This document shows positions 19,988-29,093 of a stretch of DNA of 64,000 nt, piece by piece. The position numbers were made by a program, and so were the translations under genes. Location: positions 124,001 through 188,000 of the forward strand of contig JALVSY010000016.1 in NCBI GenBank assembly GCA_027036135.1. The letters run 5' to 3'. This stretch comes from Pyrodictiaceae archaeon (GTDB taxonomy: Archaea; Thermoproteota; Thermoprotei_A; Sulfolobales; Pyrodictiaceae). Each line of letters starts with the position of its first letter. The stretch's first letter is position 1. The notes beneath the pieces are model-generated. The model made no database searches. It saw only the letters and a list, made by a program, of their open reading frames with translations, and was not told where the DNA came from.

Positions 19988-20264
19988 GCCATGTCACCGC
20001 TTCATTTATTGCCTCCGCTATTATCTCGTCATAGGATAGAGGGGCTATAACGCGCCCAGTTGCCTTGACATCAACCGCTAGGTCAAGTTCCCTTCCCTGC
20101 TTTTTTAGATCAGCGGTAATGGTTATCTCTAGCTCGTCGAGCCTCCTCTTTACACGGTTCTCGATCTCTCTTCGTATATGCTTCTCGAGCTCTACTAGTA
20201 TTTCCTCAAGCTCGTCCTCGCTGAGAGGGCTGCGCTCAAGCCCAACACTGATAGTCTTTGGCAA
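19932..20264 (-). CDS. DUF3194 family protein
   Basis: Sequence pattern and position next to prefoldin beta. Confidence 0.75.
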   Translation of the reverse strand: MPKTISVGLERSPLSEDELEEILVELEKHIRREIENRVKRRLDELEITITADLKKQGRELDLAVDVKATGRVIAPLSYDEIIAEAINEAVTWLAKRLRERGVKRGGEETN

Positions 20265-20399
20265 AGCCTAGCTATCCCCCGTAAGGAGTACGGAATCCGA
20301 CTATGTACTGTCTGTATGTAAAAACAGGAGGACAAGGCTCTCCTATATCACTACTCTAGAGAGACAAGAAATAGGGAATGCCTTGGCCACTTGCTGTTC

Positions 20400-20783
20400 T
20401 TAGCCTGCCCCCTGCTTACCTAGTGTCGTCTTTGTCTGTAGCTCCCGGATCTCCCTGGCTAGCTGGTCTAGTTGTTTCTTAACCTCCTCCTCTTGTTTCT
20501 TGAGCTTCTGGAGCCTTATCTCGAGTATCTCGAGCTTGTCCTTGAGCTCTTGGACTAGTTTCTCCTTGTCAACCCTAACCAGGATACCAGCCTGCATCTT
20601 ATAGACTGGCGCATCGCTACCAGCCTCTTCTAGGAGCTTTAAAACCCGCTGCGTCTCAGCTATCTCTGCCTCAACAGCTGCTCTCTCCTGTGCCAGCCTA
20701 GTATACTGCGCTTGTAGGCCTTGGAACCTCGTAAGCTTATTCTCTATCTCCGGGGGAAGCCTCTGAGCCATGGAGTCCTCCAC
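20400..20783 (-). CDS. pfdB: Prefoldin subunit beta
   Basis: Coiled-coil protein LPPEIENKLTRFQGLQAQYTRLAQERAAVEAEIAETQRVLKLLE...GILVRVDKEKL. Confidence 0.95.
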   Translation of the reverse strand: MEDSMAQRLPPEIENKLTRFQGLQAQYTRLAQERAAVEAEIAETQRVLKLLEEAGSDAPVYKMQAGILVRVDKEKLVQELKDKLEILEIRLQKLKKQEEEVKKQLDQLAREIRELQTKTTLGKQGAG

Positions 20784-21078
20784 CTACTGCTCTAACCGCT
20801 TCAAGGGTTGTAGCTGCTAGGCCAAGATAAGCGTTTATCAAAGTCCTTGCCGCTGATAAGTCGCGGGCCCGGATAAGTATCTCTACCCGGTTGTCGCTAA
20901 CAAGTATCTCTACACTACCCCGGTGAGGATCAGGCGGGTTACGAGCCTCAACACCAAGCGCCTGGTTAAGGGCCCTTACCTCGCGCTGGCTCAACCCTTC
21001 TAGCCTTATACGTGCTAAAACCCGATACAAGGTCCTCAACACCCACGATGCGCAGAGTAGGCCCGCATACTCTTCCAC
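20737..21078 (-). CDS. pcc1: KEOPS complex subunit Pcc1
   Basis: VEILVSDNRVEILIRARDLSAARTLINAYLGLAATTLEAV; position before prefoldin. Confidence 0.75.
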   Translation of the reverse strand: MEEYAGLLCASWVLRTLYRVLARIRLEGLSQREVRALNQALGVEARNPPDPHRGSVEILVSDNRVEILIRARDLSAARTLINAYLGLAATTLEAVRAVGGGLHGSEASPGDRE

Positions 21079-21610
21079 TACCAGTGCATAGAAACGTTAC
21101 CTCCGCCAAGCCCTCGCTAAAGGGCCTAATAACCGCCACCACATCCACACTATCATCGTCACGAGAGAGAACAATTTTGCCAAGAAATACACGGGTCAAC
21201 GTATCCGCTAAGCTAAATAACGTACTAGAAGGGGGAGCATCCAAGAAGACACCGAGGCTTCTTGCACCAAAAGCTCTCTGAGCCCCTGGCGTCTCACGTG
21301 AGAGCTTTACACCCTTCATTACTATTCGTGCTATAAGCCCGAGCCTTGTATCAGGCGGTTCAAGGGGCTCATATACGCGTAGAGAACCTGGGTTACCCTT
21401 CCATACACTAACAATTATTACTCTCTTGGCGCCCCGTGCAATAGCCTCGTAGTAGAGCTCCTCTAGCGTAGCCTTACCCCGTGTTAGCTTCACCGCGTTA
21501 GGGAGCACAGAGACTAGGTCCTTAACGAAGCTGCGAACTCTCTGTGAGGGCCTATGAGAGGTCGTAACAAGGATACTTACACGCTGTGCCACTAATTGTT
21601 CACCACTCAA
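20966..21610 (-). CDS. Brix-domain ribosome biogenesis protein
   Basis: ILVTTSHRPSQRVRSFVKDLVSVLPNAVKLTRGKATLEELY. Confidence 0.9.
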   Translation of the reverse strand: MSGEQLVAQRVSILVTTSHRPSQRVRSFVKDLVSVLPNAVKLTRGKATLEELYYEAIARGAKRVIIVSVWKGNPGSLRVYEPLEPPDTRLGLIARIVMKGVKLSRETPGAQRAFGARSLGVFLDAPPSSTLFSLADTLTRVFLGKIVLSRDDDSVDVVAVIRPFSEGLAEVTFLCTGSGRVCGPTLRIVGVEDLVSGFSTYKARRVEPARGKGP

Positions 21611-21735
21611 TCAGAGGCCAAGGCTATATAGAAGCCGTGAAGAGGCGATAAAGCAGGCCTAACTAATTACAACAATGCCTGGTACAAAACCCGGTCAAGA
21701 ATATAGGTAGAAGCACTAGCTAAGCCAGCACTCTC

Positions 21736-22002
21736 TTAGTCTCTACGTACTATTATGCGTGGGAAGTGCTTACTAAGCCCCGTCCTAGGCACATAGGCGC
21801 CTCCAGCCCACACTGCCCCACACTTAGTGCACATCCATAGCCCGGTACTGATTCTCTTAACGTGGCCGCGAGTACCACAGAATGGACACTCGTGGTCAGC
21901 GTATCTCCTCTCCATTACCTCTTTCCATCTCTTACGGAGCGTGGCGCCGTATCTGGGCCCGAAGCGGCCAGCTATCCCGACAGCCCTTGTTCGGCGAGCC
22001 AT
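21736..22002 (-). CDS. rpl37ae: 50S ribosomal protein L37Ae
   Basis: CPFCGTRGHVKRISTGLWMCTKCGAVWAGGAY. Confidence 0.97.
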   Translation of the reverse strand: MARRTRAVGIAGRFGPRYGATLRKRWKEVMERRYADHECPFCGTRGHVKRISTGLWMCTKCGAVWAGGAYVPRTGLSKHFPRIIVRRD

Positions 22003-22092
22003 ACCCTTGTCCCCGGAGCACTCCTCTGTTGAAGGGGGTTATTATTTAAGACTAGTTCTAGTCTCTTCTTATTCCCGGTCTGTTATGTCGAT

Positions 22093-23094
22093 TTACTCTG
22101 GTTCCTTGCCTTCCTCTTCTTCTACAACTGTCTCCTCTACTACCTCGGGTTGCTCTATGGTCTCGGCTTCTAGGTGCTCACGCCTCGGCGCTGGCTGCGG
22201 GGGAGCGGTCTCCTCAGCCTTCTCCTGCTTTGATAGTTCTTCCTCGAGCCTAGCCCTATACGGCACAACTACTTCTTCGAGCTTGCTGAGATAGGTCTTG
22301 GCCTTATTGAGGGCTATGGAGACCGCTGTTAGCACCTCCTTGTAGTCTAGGCTACCCATACCAGTCTTCTGCATACCAGCAATCAGGCCATCGTCTGATA
22401 CAGCTACTACTAGCCTCGTATCCGCTACCTGCTCCTCCTCATACGTGGGATCTACTAGTAGCTTGCCAGAGATCTTTGCTAGGGTAACCGAGACTACCTT
22501 GTGATTTATCGGTAGCATCATTGTGTACCTTGTTCTATCAACCCTGTAGCCGTCCTCCATCTTGACCGGCGTTGGCAGCCTTGTGACGAGGAGAGCAGCC
22601 ATACTCCCGAGCATTGAGGCGTCGAAGAGGTTACCGTCATGGTTGAGCACGTATATGTCGACGAATACTCGCCAGACATGCTTCCCCGGCTCAAGCACTA
22701 GCTTGTCCAGAGCAACTGCTCTTATCTCTCGCAGGCTCCGGTCAATAACCCTTGCAAGCTCTATTGCGTTCTCATCCGGTGGACCTGGCTCGAAAGTAGG
22801 TGATGCCAATGGAACGAACTCTGCGTGGACAACGAGCACGCCTTCATTAGGGGTGTCGGGGAACGGTGCGACTATGTCTGTCTTAACGCCTACTAACACA
22901 ACAGTGTGACCTAGGCGGACGAGCGCCGAGCCCTCGGCCTTCTCAACGTAGCCCGGTACTATCTCTATGTTCCTTATCTCGTCTAGCCGCCTCCCATCTA
23001 GCCTTACTCCACGAGCCAGTAGGGTCTCCATAGTATAGCGCTTAAGCTTAGGCATAACTGGTTGAAACGAGGGAGTAATGCTCATGGCTATCAA
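22093..23094 (-). CDS. rrp42: Exosome subunit Rrp42
   Basis: RNase PH-like; [17 protein letters not shown]; tandem with Rrp41 and Rrp4. Confidence 0.95.
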   Translation of the reverse strand: MIAMSITPSFQPVMPKLKRYTMETLLARGVRLDGRRLDEIRNIEIVPGYVEKAEGSALVRLGHTVVLVGVKTDIVAPFPDTPNEGVLVVHAEFVPLASPTFEPGPPDENAIELARVIDRSLREIRAVALDKLVLEPGKHVWRVFVDIYVLNHDGNLFDASMLGSMAALLVTRLPTPVKMEDGYRVDRTRYTMMLPINHKVVSVTLAKISGKLLVDPTYEEEQVADTRLVVAVSDDGLIAGMQKTGMGSLDYKEVLTAVSIALNKAKTYLSKLEEVVVPYRARLEEELSKQEKAEETAPPQPAPRREHLEAETIEQPEVVEETVVEEEEGKEPE

Positions 23095-23858
23095 CCCGTA
23101 GTAGATGTTTCAACCTCTACATACTTTTTACGAAGAGCCTCTTTTTGCAGCTTGTAAATCTCGAGAATGCCCCTACGCGCGAGCTCAAGGGCATTGATAA
23201 ACTCATCGTGTGTAAGAACACCGTTGAGCTGGAGCAACAAGACCTTGTCAAGGCTAGGCGCCATTGCTACCGGCATATCAGCCTCGGCATAGTTGTCCTC
23301 AACCTCGTTTATATCCAGCACGAGGACGCCATCAACTTTGCCGACGGCTACGCCTGCAACAAGATCCCTCATAGCGATACCCGCATCGGCTAGAGCAAGG
23401 CTAGCAGCAGTAATGGCGGCTGTCCTTGTACCGCCGTCTGATTGGAGAACCTCCATATAGACGTCTATCGATGTACGTGGATACATCTCTGTCAACACTA
23501 CGGACTCCAGCGCTTCCCTAATAACCTTCGATAACTCCACCTCCCTCCTAGTAGGCGCTGGTGTCTTCCTCTCCTCGGTAGAGAAGGGCGCCATGTGGTA
23601 TCTGCAGCGAATAATAGCTCTATCAGGTAGGGCTACGTGGCGTGGAACAGCTTCTCTCGGGCCATACACCGCTGCGAGAACCCTGGTAGCACCATACTCT
23701 ACTAGCGCAGAGCCGTCAGCGTTGCCGAGCACGCCTACCTCTATCCTTATGGGTCTTAGCTGCTCCGGCAGTCTACCGTCTATCCTGACAGCCACCTTCT
23801 CGCCGTTTCTCTCCTCCCATCGAATGAGCGTGGGTTTCTCCGCTCCAGTACCACCCAT
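23091..23858 (-). CDS. rrp41: Exosome catalytic subunit Rrp41
   Basis: RNase PH-like; [46 protein letters not shown]. Confidence 0.96.
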   Translation of the reverse strand: MGGTGAEKPTLIRWEERNGEKVAVRIDGRLPEQLRPIRIEVGVLGNADGSALVEYGATRVLAAVYGPREAVPRHVALPDRAIIRCRYHMAPFSTEERKTPAPTRREVELSKVIREALESVVLTEMYPRTSIDVYMEVLQSDGGTRTAAITAASLALADAGIAMRDLVAGVAVGKVDGVLVLDINEVEDNYAEADMPVAMAPSLDKVLLLQLNGVLTHDEFINALELARRGILEIYKLQKEALRKKYVEVETSTTG

Positions 23859-23861
23859 TGC

Positions 23862-24581
23862 TTAGACCCCTCTCCTTTCTCTCTCTTTGCGGATAAACTC
23901 CCTTACTCTCTCAGTTAGCCCCGTTGTATGAGCTTCTGCCTCTATCTTCTTTATTGATAATATGAGTACCTCCTCTATGTCTTTGTTAGGGCACTTTATG
24001 AGTATCCGCCCATTCTGGCCTACGAGGATCTCGCACCCAGTCTCCTTTATCAGCATATTCACCATTGAGCCCTTCTTGCCTATGACTCGTGGAACCCTGC
24101 TAGGCTTAATCTCGACAATAGAGCCCTCGGTTACTCTTCCAAGCCCCTTACCCTTGATTGTGAGAAGAGGGTCTCTCGCCCTGTCAAATGCTATGACTTT
24201 TGCTACCACATAGTCGCCTACATCAAGGTATCTCTTAAGGCTATCCGTGACTGGGTTAAAAGGTTTATCTAAGGCCTCTTGAACAGTCAATATACCCTTA
24301 TACGGCGACGATATGTCTATCTCCCAGTGCGTTAGCCCTATGTCCTCAACAAGCCCTATTACTATATCACCTGGTCGCGGGATATAGGCGCCCTCCAAGG
24401 GGATTATATTTATCTTGTACATGTCGTCTACTTGCTCAATGCTTACTAAGCCAGTTATCGTAGTGTAGAACTTTTTCCCTCTTCTCTCGATGAACAGAGA
24501 CTCTGCCTCTACATCATCTCCCTCAGCTATCAAGTCTCCTGGCACAACTATCGATCTCGGGCTCACGTGTATCTTTGCCAA
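23862..24581 (-). CDS. rrp4: Exosome RNA-binding subunit Rrp4
   Basis: VVPGDLIAEGD, S1 and KH regions (RVPRVIGKKGSMVNMLIKETGCEILVGQNGRILI). Confidence 0.95.
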   Translation of the reverse strand: MAKIHVSPRSIVVPGDLIAEGDDVEAESLFIERRGKKFYTTITGLVSIEQVDDMYKINIIPLEGAYIPRPGDIVIGLVEDIGLTHWEIDISSPYKGILTVQEALDKPFNPVTDSLKRYLDVGDYVVAKVIAFDRARDPLLTIKGKGLGRVTEGSIVEIKPSRVPRVIGKKGSMVNMLIKETGCEILVGQNGRILIKCPNKDIEEVLILSIKKIEAEAHTTGLTERVREFIRKERERRGV

Positions 24582-24587
24582 GGCTTG

Positions 24588-25301
24588 CTACACCACACTT
24601 ACTACCTTTATGTCCACATTGCCCTGGGTTATTTTACTAAGTTTATCTATGACTTCTTGCTGCAAGCCAGCAGGAATCTCTAGCTCTGCTACAAGGCTCC
24701 CGTCTGTGCGCCAATTCATGTTCTTTACCTCGCCTAGCTTCGCTAGAACAGAGGAGACTCTCCCCGAGTACTCAGAGGGTACAACTATCTTTAGCAAGGC
24801 CTTAGCGAGCTTTATTGGTATAACACGGCTAATAGCTCTGATTATCTGGGGTACCTGTTCCTCGACACTTTTGTAGAGGTCTATACCTACCCTTGCCTGC
24901 TCCATTGCCGCCTCTATCCTCGCCGGAGGGATAGGGAGCTTGGTCTTAGGATCAATTGCGTTCCTAGCAATATAGTTAATGATCTGCCTCTTCTTAGCCT
25001 CTATGAGCGCGCGTCGCTGTTCAGCAGTTAGTTGGAGCTCTCCTCGGCGAACAATAATAGCAGCTATCTTGACGACATCATCTGTGCCAAATACCTTGCG
25101 GAGAAGCTCTGGAGAAGCGCGAAGCCCCTTGCGCAAATCGGTATAGACAGCGTCGCTAATAACTAGGTCCTCTAAGCTGACCTCTTTGCCCTGCTTATAA
25201 TCAAAAGCTAGATCGGGGTTAACTAGTACCTCGAAACGCTTACCAGCTATCTCGAGACGCGCAACAACTGGCTCATGCTCGCCCTTACTCTTCCGAGGCA
25301 T
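24588..25301 (-). CDS. sdo1: Ribosome assembly factor SBDS
   Basis: [27 protein letters not shown]...[15 protein letters not shown]. Confidence 0.95.
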   Translation of the reverse strand: MPRKSKGEHEPVVARLEIAGKRFEVLVNPDLAFDYKQGKEVSLEDLVISDAVYTDLRKGLRASPELLRKVFGTDDVVKIAAIIVRRGELQLTAEQRRALIEAKKRQIINYIARNAIDPKTKLPIPPARIEAAMEQARVGIDLYKSVEEQVPQIIRAISRVIPIKLAKALLKIVVPSEYSGRVSSVLAKLGEVKNMNWRTDGSLVAELEIPAGLQQEVIDKLSKITQGNVDIKVVSVV

Positions 25302-25306
25302 ACTCG

Positions 25307-26038
25307 CTAGACACCAAGTTTTTCTAGAAGCTTCTGGAGCTCCTCTTTAGTTAATTTCCGGAACTTGCCAGTAGCCTTCTCAACTAAGCCTATCTCGAGA
25401 GTCTCAACACTAGGCTTGCCCTCCATAGCTGAGGCCACAGCCTTTATCCCGAGCAGCATTGCCTCCTCAAGGCTCATGTCGTCACGGTATTCGCGCTGCA
25501 GGACCTCTATTGCTTGTGAGCCTCCCTGGCCGAGGCCATAAGCCTTGTAGCCTATGTACTGGCCACTTGGCTCGGCGACGAAGAGCTTAGGCCCAGCCTC
25601 GTCAATACCGATTATCATCAATGTTATTCCGAAGGGCCTTACGCCTCCATGCTGTGTATATATCTGCATTAGGTCGCATATCTGCCTAGTTAGGTACTCA
25701 ACCGGTATGCGCTCACCATAGACGAACTTATACTGGATTGCTAGTTGTCTCGCATAGTCTATCAATACTCTGCCATCACTACCAAAGCCGACAAAGCCGG
25801 CCCCAATATGTTCGTCTATCATGTACACTTTCTCTAGGTGCTCTAGGTCAATAAGCGGGGATGTCTTCCTCTTCTCCGCGACAATGACCGCGCCCTCGGG
25901 AACCCTTACACCGACCATCGTCCAGCCACGCTTAGCGGCCTCCATGGCGTACTCTACTTGGAATAGCCTACCATCTGGCGAGAACATCGCGGTGGTTCTA
26001 TCATATCCCATCATAGCCGGTGGCGCCGGGAAGGACAA
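25307..26038 (-). CDS. psmA: Proteasome subunit alpha
   Basis: [28 protein letters not shown]. Confidence 0.97.
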   Translation of the reverse strand: MSFPAPPAMMGYDRTTAMFSPDGRLFQVEYAMEAAKRGWTMVGVRVPEGAVIVAEKRKTSPLIDLEHLEKVYMIDEHIGAGFVGFGSDGRVLIDYARQLAIQYKFVYGERIPVEYLTRQICDLMQIYTQHGGVRPFGITLMIIGIDEAGPKLFVAEPSGQYIGYKAYGLGQGGSQAIEVLQREYRDDMSLEEAMLLGIKAVASAMEGKPSVETLEIGLVEKATGKFRKLTKEELQKLLEKLGV

Positions 26039-26076
26039 GATAACCAGCCCCCAAGCCTAGGAATGAGGCGCGACAG

Positions 26077-26090
26077 TTTAAAAATAAAAG
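26077..26090. promoter_or_regulatory. TATA-like element, usable for psmA (-) and for a + strand RNA
   Basis: TTTAAAAATAAAAG about 40-50 bp from psmA start; also upstream of the 26.1-26.4 kb non-coding region. Confidence 0.45.
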
Positions 26091-26137
26091 CATTTCTAGA
26101 ACCCGCCTAGGTTCAAGTATTAAACACGCTGCCAAGC

Positions 26138-26216
26138 ATTCTTCATAGCGGAGCCGGTGATGACGAGTCCGAAAACAGAGACAATAGGCCGCTATGAAGA
26201 ATCTTCTCGCCCCTGA
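26138..26216 (+). ncRNA. Candidate C/D-box-like sRNA overlapping a perfect 14-bp inverted repeat
   Basis: C box GTGATGA 26157-26163, D'-like CAGA 26176-26179, C'-like TGAAGA 26195-26200, D box CTGA 26213-26216; 12-nt C-D' and C'-D intervals; IR ATTCTTCATAGCGG 26138-26151/CCGCTATGAAGAAT 26189-26202. Confidence 0.4.
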
Positions 26217-26264
26217 GGCACGACAAGTTAATGAGAACCCTTCTCTTATACCATTGCATCTCGT

Positions 26265-26309
26265 GGGCCTCTCGGGTGCCACCGGGCCCCAGACACCCAC
26301 AGCCGTGGG
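26265..26309. other. GC-rich nested hairpins in non-coding DNA (candidate structured RNA)
   Basis: GGGCC 26265-26269/GGCCC 26285-26289 enclosing GGTGCCACC 26275-26283; CCCAC 26296-26300/GTGGG 26305-26309. Confidence 0.35.
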
Positions 26310-26348
26310 CTGGATGAAGGGGCCTGCGCGCATCTATGTCACAATACA

Positions 26349-26424
26349 CTACTAGTCGTGATGAGCGCGTCCTTCGTGCAGAGCCAAGGGCGATGAAAGT
26401 AAGGCCCCATTGCTGAACAAGTAG
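26349..26424 (+). ncRNA. Candidate C/D-box sRNA
   Basis: GTGATGA 26358-26364, CAGA 26379-26382, CGATGA 26391-26396, CTGA 26413-26416 (59 nt C to D); flanks CTACT/AGTAG can pair. Confidence 0.5.
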
Positions 26425-26449
26425 CTAGGGAAGAAGCAGGCTTGGTAAT

Positions 26450-27088
26450 ATGCAGAGACGTGTCTCCAGGGTACTCCGCGCCCTAAGAAAGAGCGCGAAA
26501 AAGGGTCGCCCTTGCCTCGGCATAGTTGTTATTGCTGGCTTAGCGCGCTTAACGCCCTCCGAGACTTGGGCAGCCGTGGAGGAGCTTGAGGCGAGGGGCC
26601 TAGCCCGGATAAGTGGTGATCGTGTTTGCTATACTGGCGCTCTTGATCGCGTTGAGGAGGTCTCCCTAGGCCCTCTTATTAGCCGTGTATTGGAGCGTAT
26701 TCGTTCTAGGCGCGACATAGTTCATAGCGCTGAGGTGGTTAGGGGCTCTATACCCTTTGTGGATATTGTTATCGCTAGACGTGACGGCATTGTCTTCCTC
26801 GTGCGTCTAGTGAAGCGGGAGCCACCTGAGCGCCTAGTAGCTATTGCAAGGAAGCTAGCCAAGGTAGCTAGACGTGTCGCAGGAGACAAGGAGGAGTTAC
26901 CGATAGGGCGTTTAGCCCCACGAATCATCGTACCAGTGTTAGTGAGTGAGCACGGGGCCCCAAGGATAATCGAGGGCGTAGTCTTTAAGCCTACTGAGAA
27001 GCTTTTTGAGCTCGTGCTTAACCCCTGGCCTGAGATAAATCATCCACTTACCCGAGTCTATAGAGTTCATCAGAGTTCTTCTACATAG
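26450..27088 (+). CDS. Hypothetical protein, possible N-terminal winged-helix-like region
   Basis: 212 aa; TPSETWAAVEELEARGLARISGDRVCYTG resembles wHTH; rest unassigned. Confidence 0.6.
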   Translation: MQRRVSRVLRALRKSAKKGRPCLGIVVIAGLARLTPSETWAAVEELEARGLARISGDRVCYTGALDRVEEVSLGPLISRVLERIRSRRDIVHSAEVVRGSIPFVDIVIARRDGIVFLVRLVKREPPERLVAIARKLAKVARRVAGDKEELPIGRLAPRIIVPVLVSEHGAPRIIEGVVFKPTEKLFELVLNPWPEINHPLTRVYRVHQSSST

Positions 27089-28260
27089 TAGTCCTCAGCG
27101 GCTCTTATAGCCGTGTCTCGTATCTTCTCATACTCTGCTCGTAGGGTCTCTGGCCTAGCCCTCGTTGTTACCGGGCCGCTCCCTAGCCTACAATACTCCT
27201 TGGTCTTCGCGGCCTCTTCGTATATACCTATTCTTCTACCGATGCTAATTATTTCCTCTTTATCGAGGCCGGCAAGAGGCCTTATCAACGGGATTTTTAG
27301 GGGTACAACACGCGCCAAGGCGTAGAGGTTGTGAAGCGTCTGACTAGAGACCTGGCCAATGCTCTCCCCCGTGAATATTGCTTTGTAGCCCTGCTTCTCA
27401 GCAACCACTTCAGCAGCCTTAAACATCACAGCCCTCAGCACTACTTGGGCGTAGTCGCGCCTAACACTCGTCCTTATAGCCTCCGTAACCGCTCTGAAAT
27501 CAACTACGTAGAGCTGTGGACTGTAGCCGTGAAGCCATAGCTCTACGAGCCTCTTGCCAACACGCTTAGCATCGTTAACCGAGCGAGGAGAAGCAAGGAT
27601 AAAGTGCAGGAGATCAACCTCAATGCCACGCTTAGCAGCCATCCATGCTGCGACCGGCGAGTCAAGTCCTCCGGAGAACAGTGTTAGGGCTCTTCCCTCC
27701 ACCCCTATGGGCAAGCCACCTGGCCCGCGTCGGAACCCCTTATGGACGTATGCCTTATCCCCTCTTACCTCGACAAAGACTTCTACCTCCGGGTTCTCTA
27801 GGTCAACCCCTGCTGAGTAGTTGTAGAGGGCTGATCCGACTTCCCGGGCAACATCAAGGCTCGTGAACCCCTCGACGCCGGCGCGCTTAGCTCGTACAGC
27901 GAACTTCCTCCCCTTGACCCACTCCGCCGCCACAAGCTTAACTCTCTCAGCTAGCTCTCTGAGATCATGATACTCTATGATATATGCGATTGTTGAGCCG
28001 TGGATACCGAATGTATGTGTTGCAGCGAGAACGGCTCTCTCGAGATCATTATCACTATCACACCTACCAACTAGCCGTGCTTGTATTATAGCTGGTCTCT
28101 TGCATCTAGCCTCAAATTTCTCGAAAGCAGCTACTAGGTTCTCAACTAGTCTTACCTGGAAACGAGGCCTAACCCTATCCGACTTGAGAACTATCTCCCC
28201 GGCAAGGGCTGCATAGAAAACCTTCTCCATAAACTTCTCCGAGCATGGACGAGGTAACAC
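27070..28260 (-). CDS. thiI: tRNA 4-thiouridine synthase ThiI (THUMP plus PP-loop)
   Basis: ALTLFSGGLDSPVAAWMAAKRG, FTGESIGQVSSQTLHNL. Confidence 0.93.
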   Translation of the reverse strand: MLPRPCSEKFMEKVFYAALAGEIVLKSDRVRPRFQVRLVENLVAAFEKFEARCKRPAIIQARLVGRCDSDNDLERAVLAATHTFGIHGSTIAYIIEYHDLRELAERVKLVAAEWVKGRKFAVRAKRAGVEGFTSLDVAREVGSALYNYSAGVDLENPEVEVFVEVRGDKAYVHKGFRRGPGGLPIGVEGRALTLFSGGLDSPVAAWMAAKRGIEVDLLHFILASPRSVNDAKRVGKRLVELWLHGYSPQLYVVDFRAVTEAIRTSVRRDYAQVVLRAVMFKAAEVVAEKQGYKAIFTGESIGQVSSQTLHNLYALARVVPLKIPLIRPLAGLDKEEIISIGRRIGIYEEAAKTKEYCRLGSGPVTTRARPETLRAEYEKIRDTAIRAAEDYYVEEL

Positions 28261-28282
28261 TAAGCAGGAAATAGGGGTTTCT

Positions 28283-28954
28283 TCACCGGAGCCCTACTAG
28301 CTCTATGGATTTCCTCACAACCCTTTCCACGAGATCCCTTAAAGGCTCTATATCACCGGATCGGAGAAACTCCGGTTCAATGCCCTTAGTTTGCGCAAGA
28401 TTCACTATGCTATCCACTTCCTGTCTTAGGAGAACTGGTAGGTATACCGTTACGCCACCACTTCTCCTAGCATAACTGGTTATGCCTCTACAGAGACCCT
28501 CAACATCAATATCAATAATCTTCTTCCTCGTCTTGAATATAAATGTCTTGAAGTAGATCTCTCTCCCTATTAGTGGGCGTAGAGATGCACATATAACTAA
28601 CTCGTCAAGGGCGATTGGGTCGCCGTAGAGCCTCCTGCAAGGCATAGGATCAATTATTTTGGGCTCAGTTATATTCTTTAATGCTGTCTCACTGTTATCC
28701 GTGTAGACATAGACTGTGTTCATCCATAGAACCTTCTCTGGCACGTCATTAGAGTCTACTAGCAAGTAGCTAGTATCGTGGAACAAGTAGCTCCTAGACT
28801 TTATAATCTTCTCGATTTCCTCTTTATCCATATTCCTCGCTACTGCTAGCCCACTGGCCAGTGGATGCTTTATACCGAAAACCTCGTCTAGAATCTCAAA
28901 GAGCAAACCCGGTATACGTATCGCTCCTTGGCCAAGTGCCTTAGAGAACTCCAA
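28283..28954 (-). CDS. Hypothetical protein
   Basis: 223 aa intact ORF, no recognised family. Confidence 0.55.
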   Translation of the reverse strand: MEFSKALGQGAIRIPGLLFEILDEVFGIKHPLASGLAVARNMDKEEIEKIIKSRSYLFHDTSYLLVDSNDVPEKVLWMNTVYVYTDNSETALKNITEPKIIDPMPCRRLYGDPIALDELVICASLRPLIGREIYFKTFIFKTRKKIIDIDVEGLCRGITSYARRSGGVTVYLPVLLRQEVDSIVNLAQTKGIEPEFLRSGDIEPLRDLVERVVRKSIELVGLR

Positions 28955-29093
28955 GCCCCCGTATCCCTATTGTTGTATATTGGTGTGTTAGTAGTGGTGT
29001 TCTTAGCTATTTTCACTAGGAAACAAGTATCTATATCTTTATTAGTGCCTGTACAGCTCTACTTAGGTTCCGAAACATTGTTACTGAAATTAT

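Noticed and set aside
22562-22909. Ser/Thr/Leu-rich antisense ORFs opposite exosome and other genes (e.g. 22562-22909, 23593-23865, 19035-19250)
   Set aside because: Mirror-frame artefacts of codon bias opposite well-identified genes.
26150-26190. Hammerhead ribozyme (TGATGA...GAAA resemblance)
   Set aside because: Only 7 nt lie between TGATGA and GAAA, too short for stem II, and no cleavage-site context was identified.
26001-26349. Minus-strand ORFs 26001-26333 and 26143-26349 in the psmA upstream region
   Set aside because: Overlap the candidate RNA hairpins, no recognisable domain, low-complexity-like composition, inconsistent with neighbouring operon structure.
26103-26450. RNase P RNA or SRP RNA
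   Set aside because: Recognisable conserved cores (e.g. GGAAAGUCC-like CR-I, SRP helix 8 motifs) not seen on either strand by eye; needs Infernal to be sure.
26450-27088. PD-(D/E)xK nuclease fold in the 212-aa hypothetical protein
   Set aside because: VDIVIARRDGIVFLVRLVK lacks the expected E/Q-x-K pair; not supportable.
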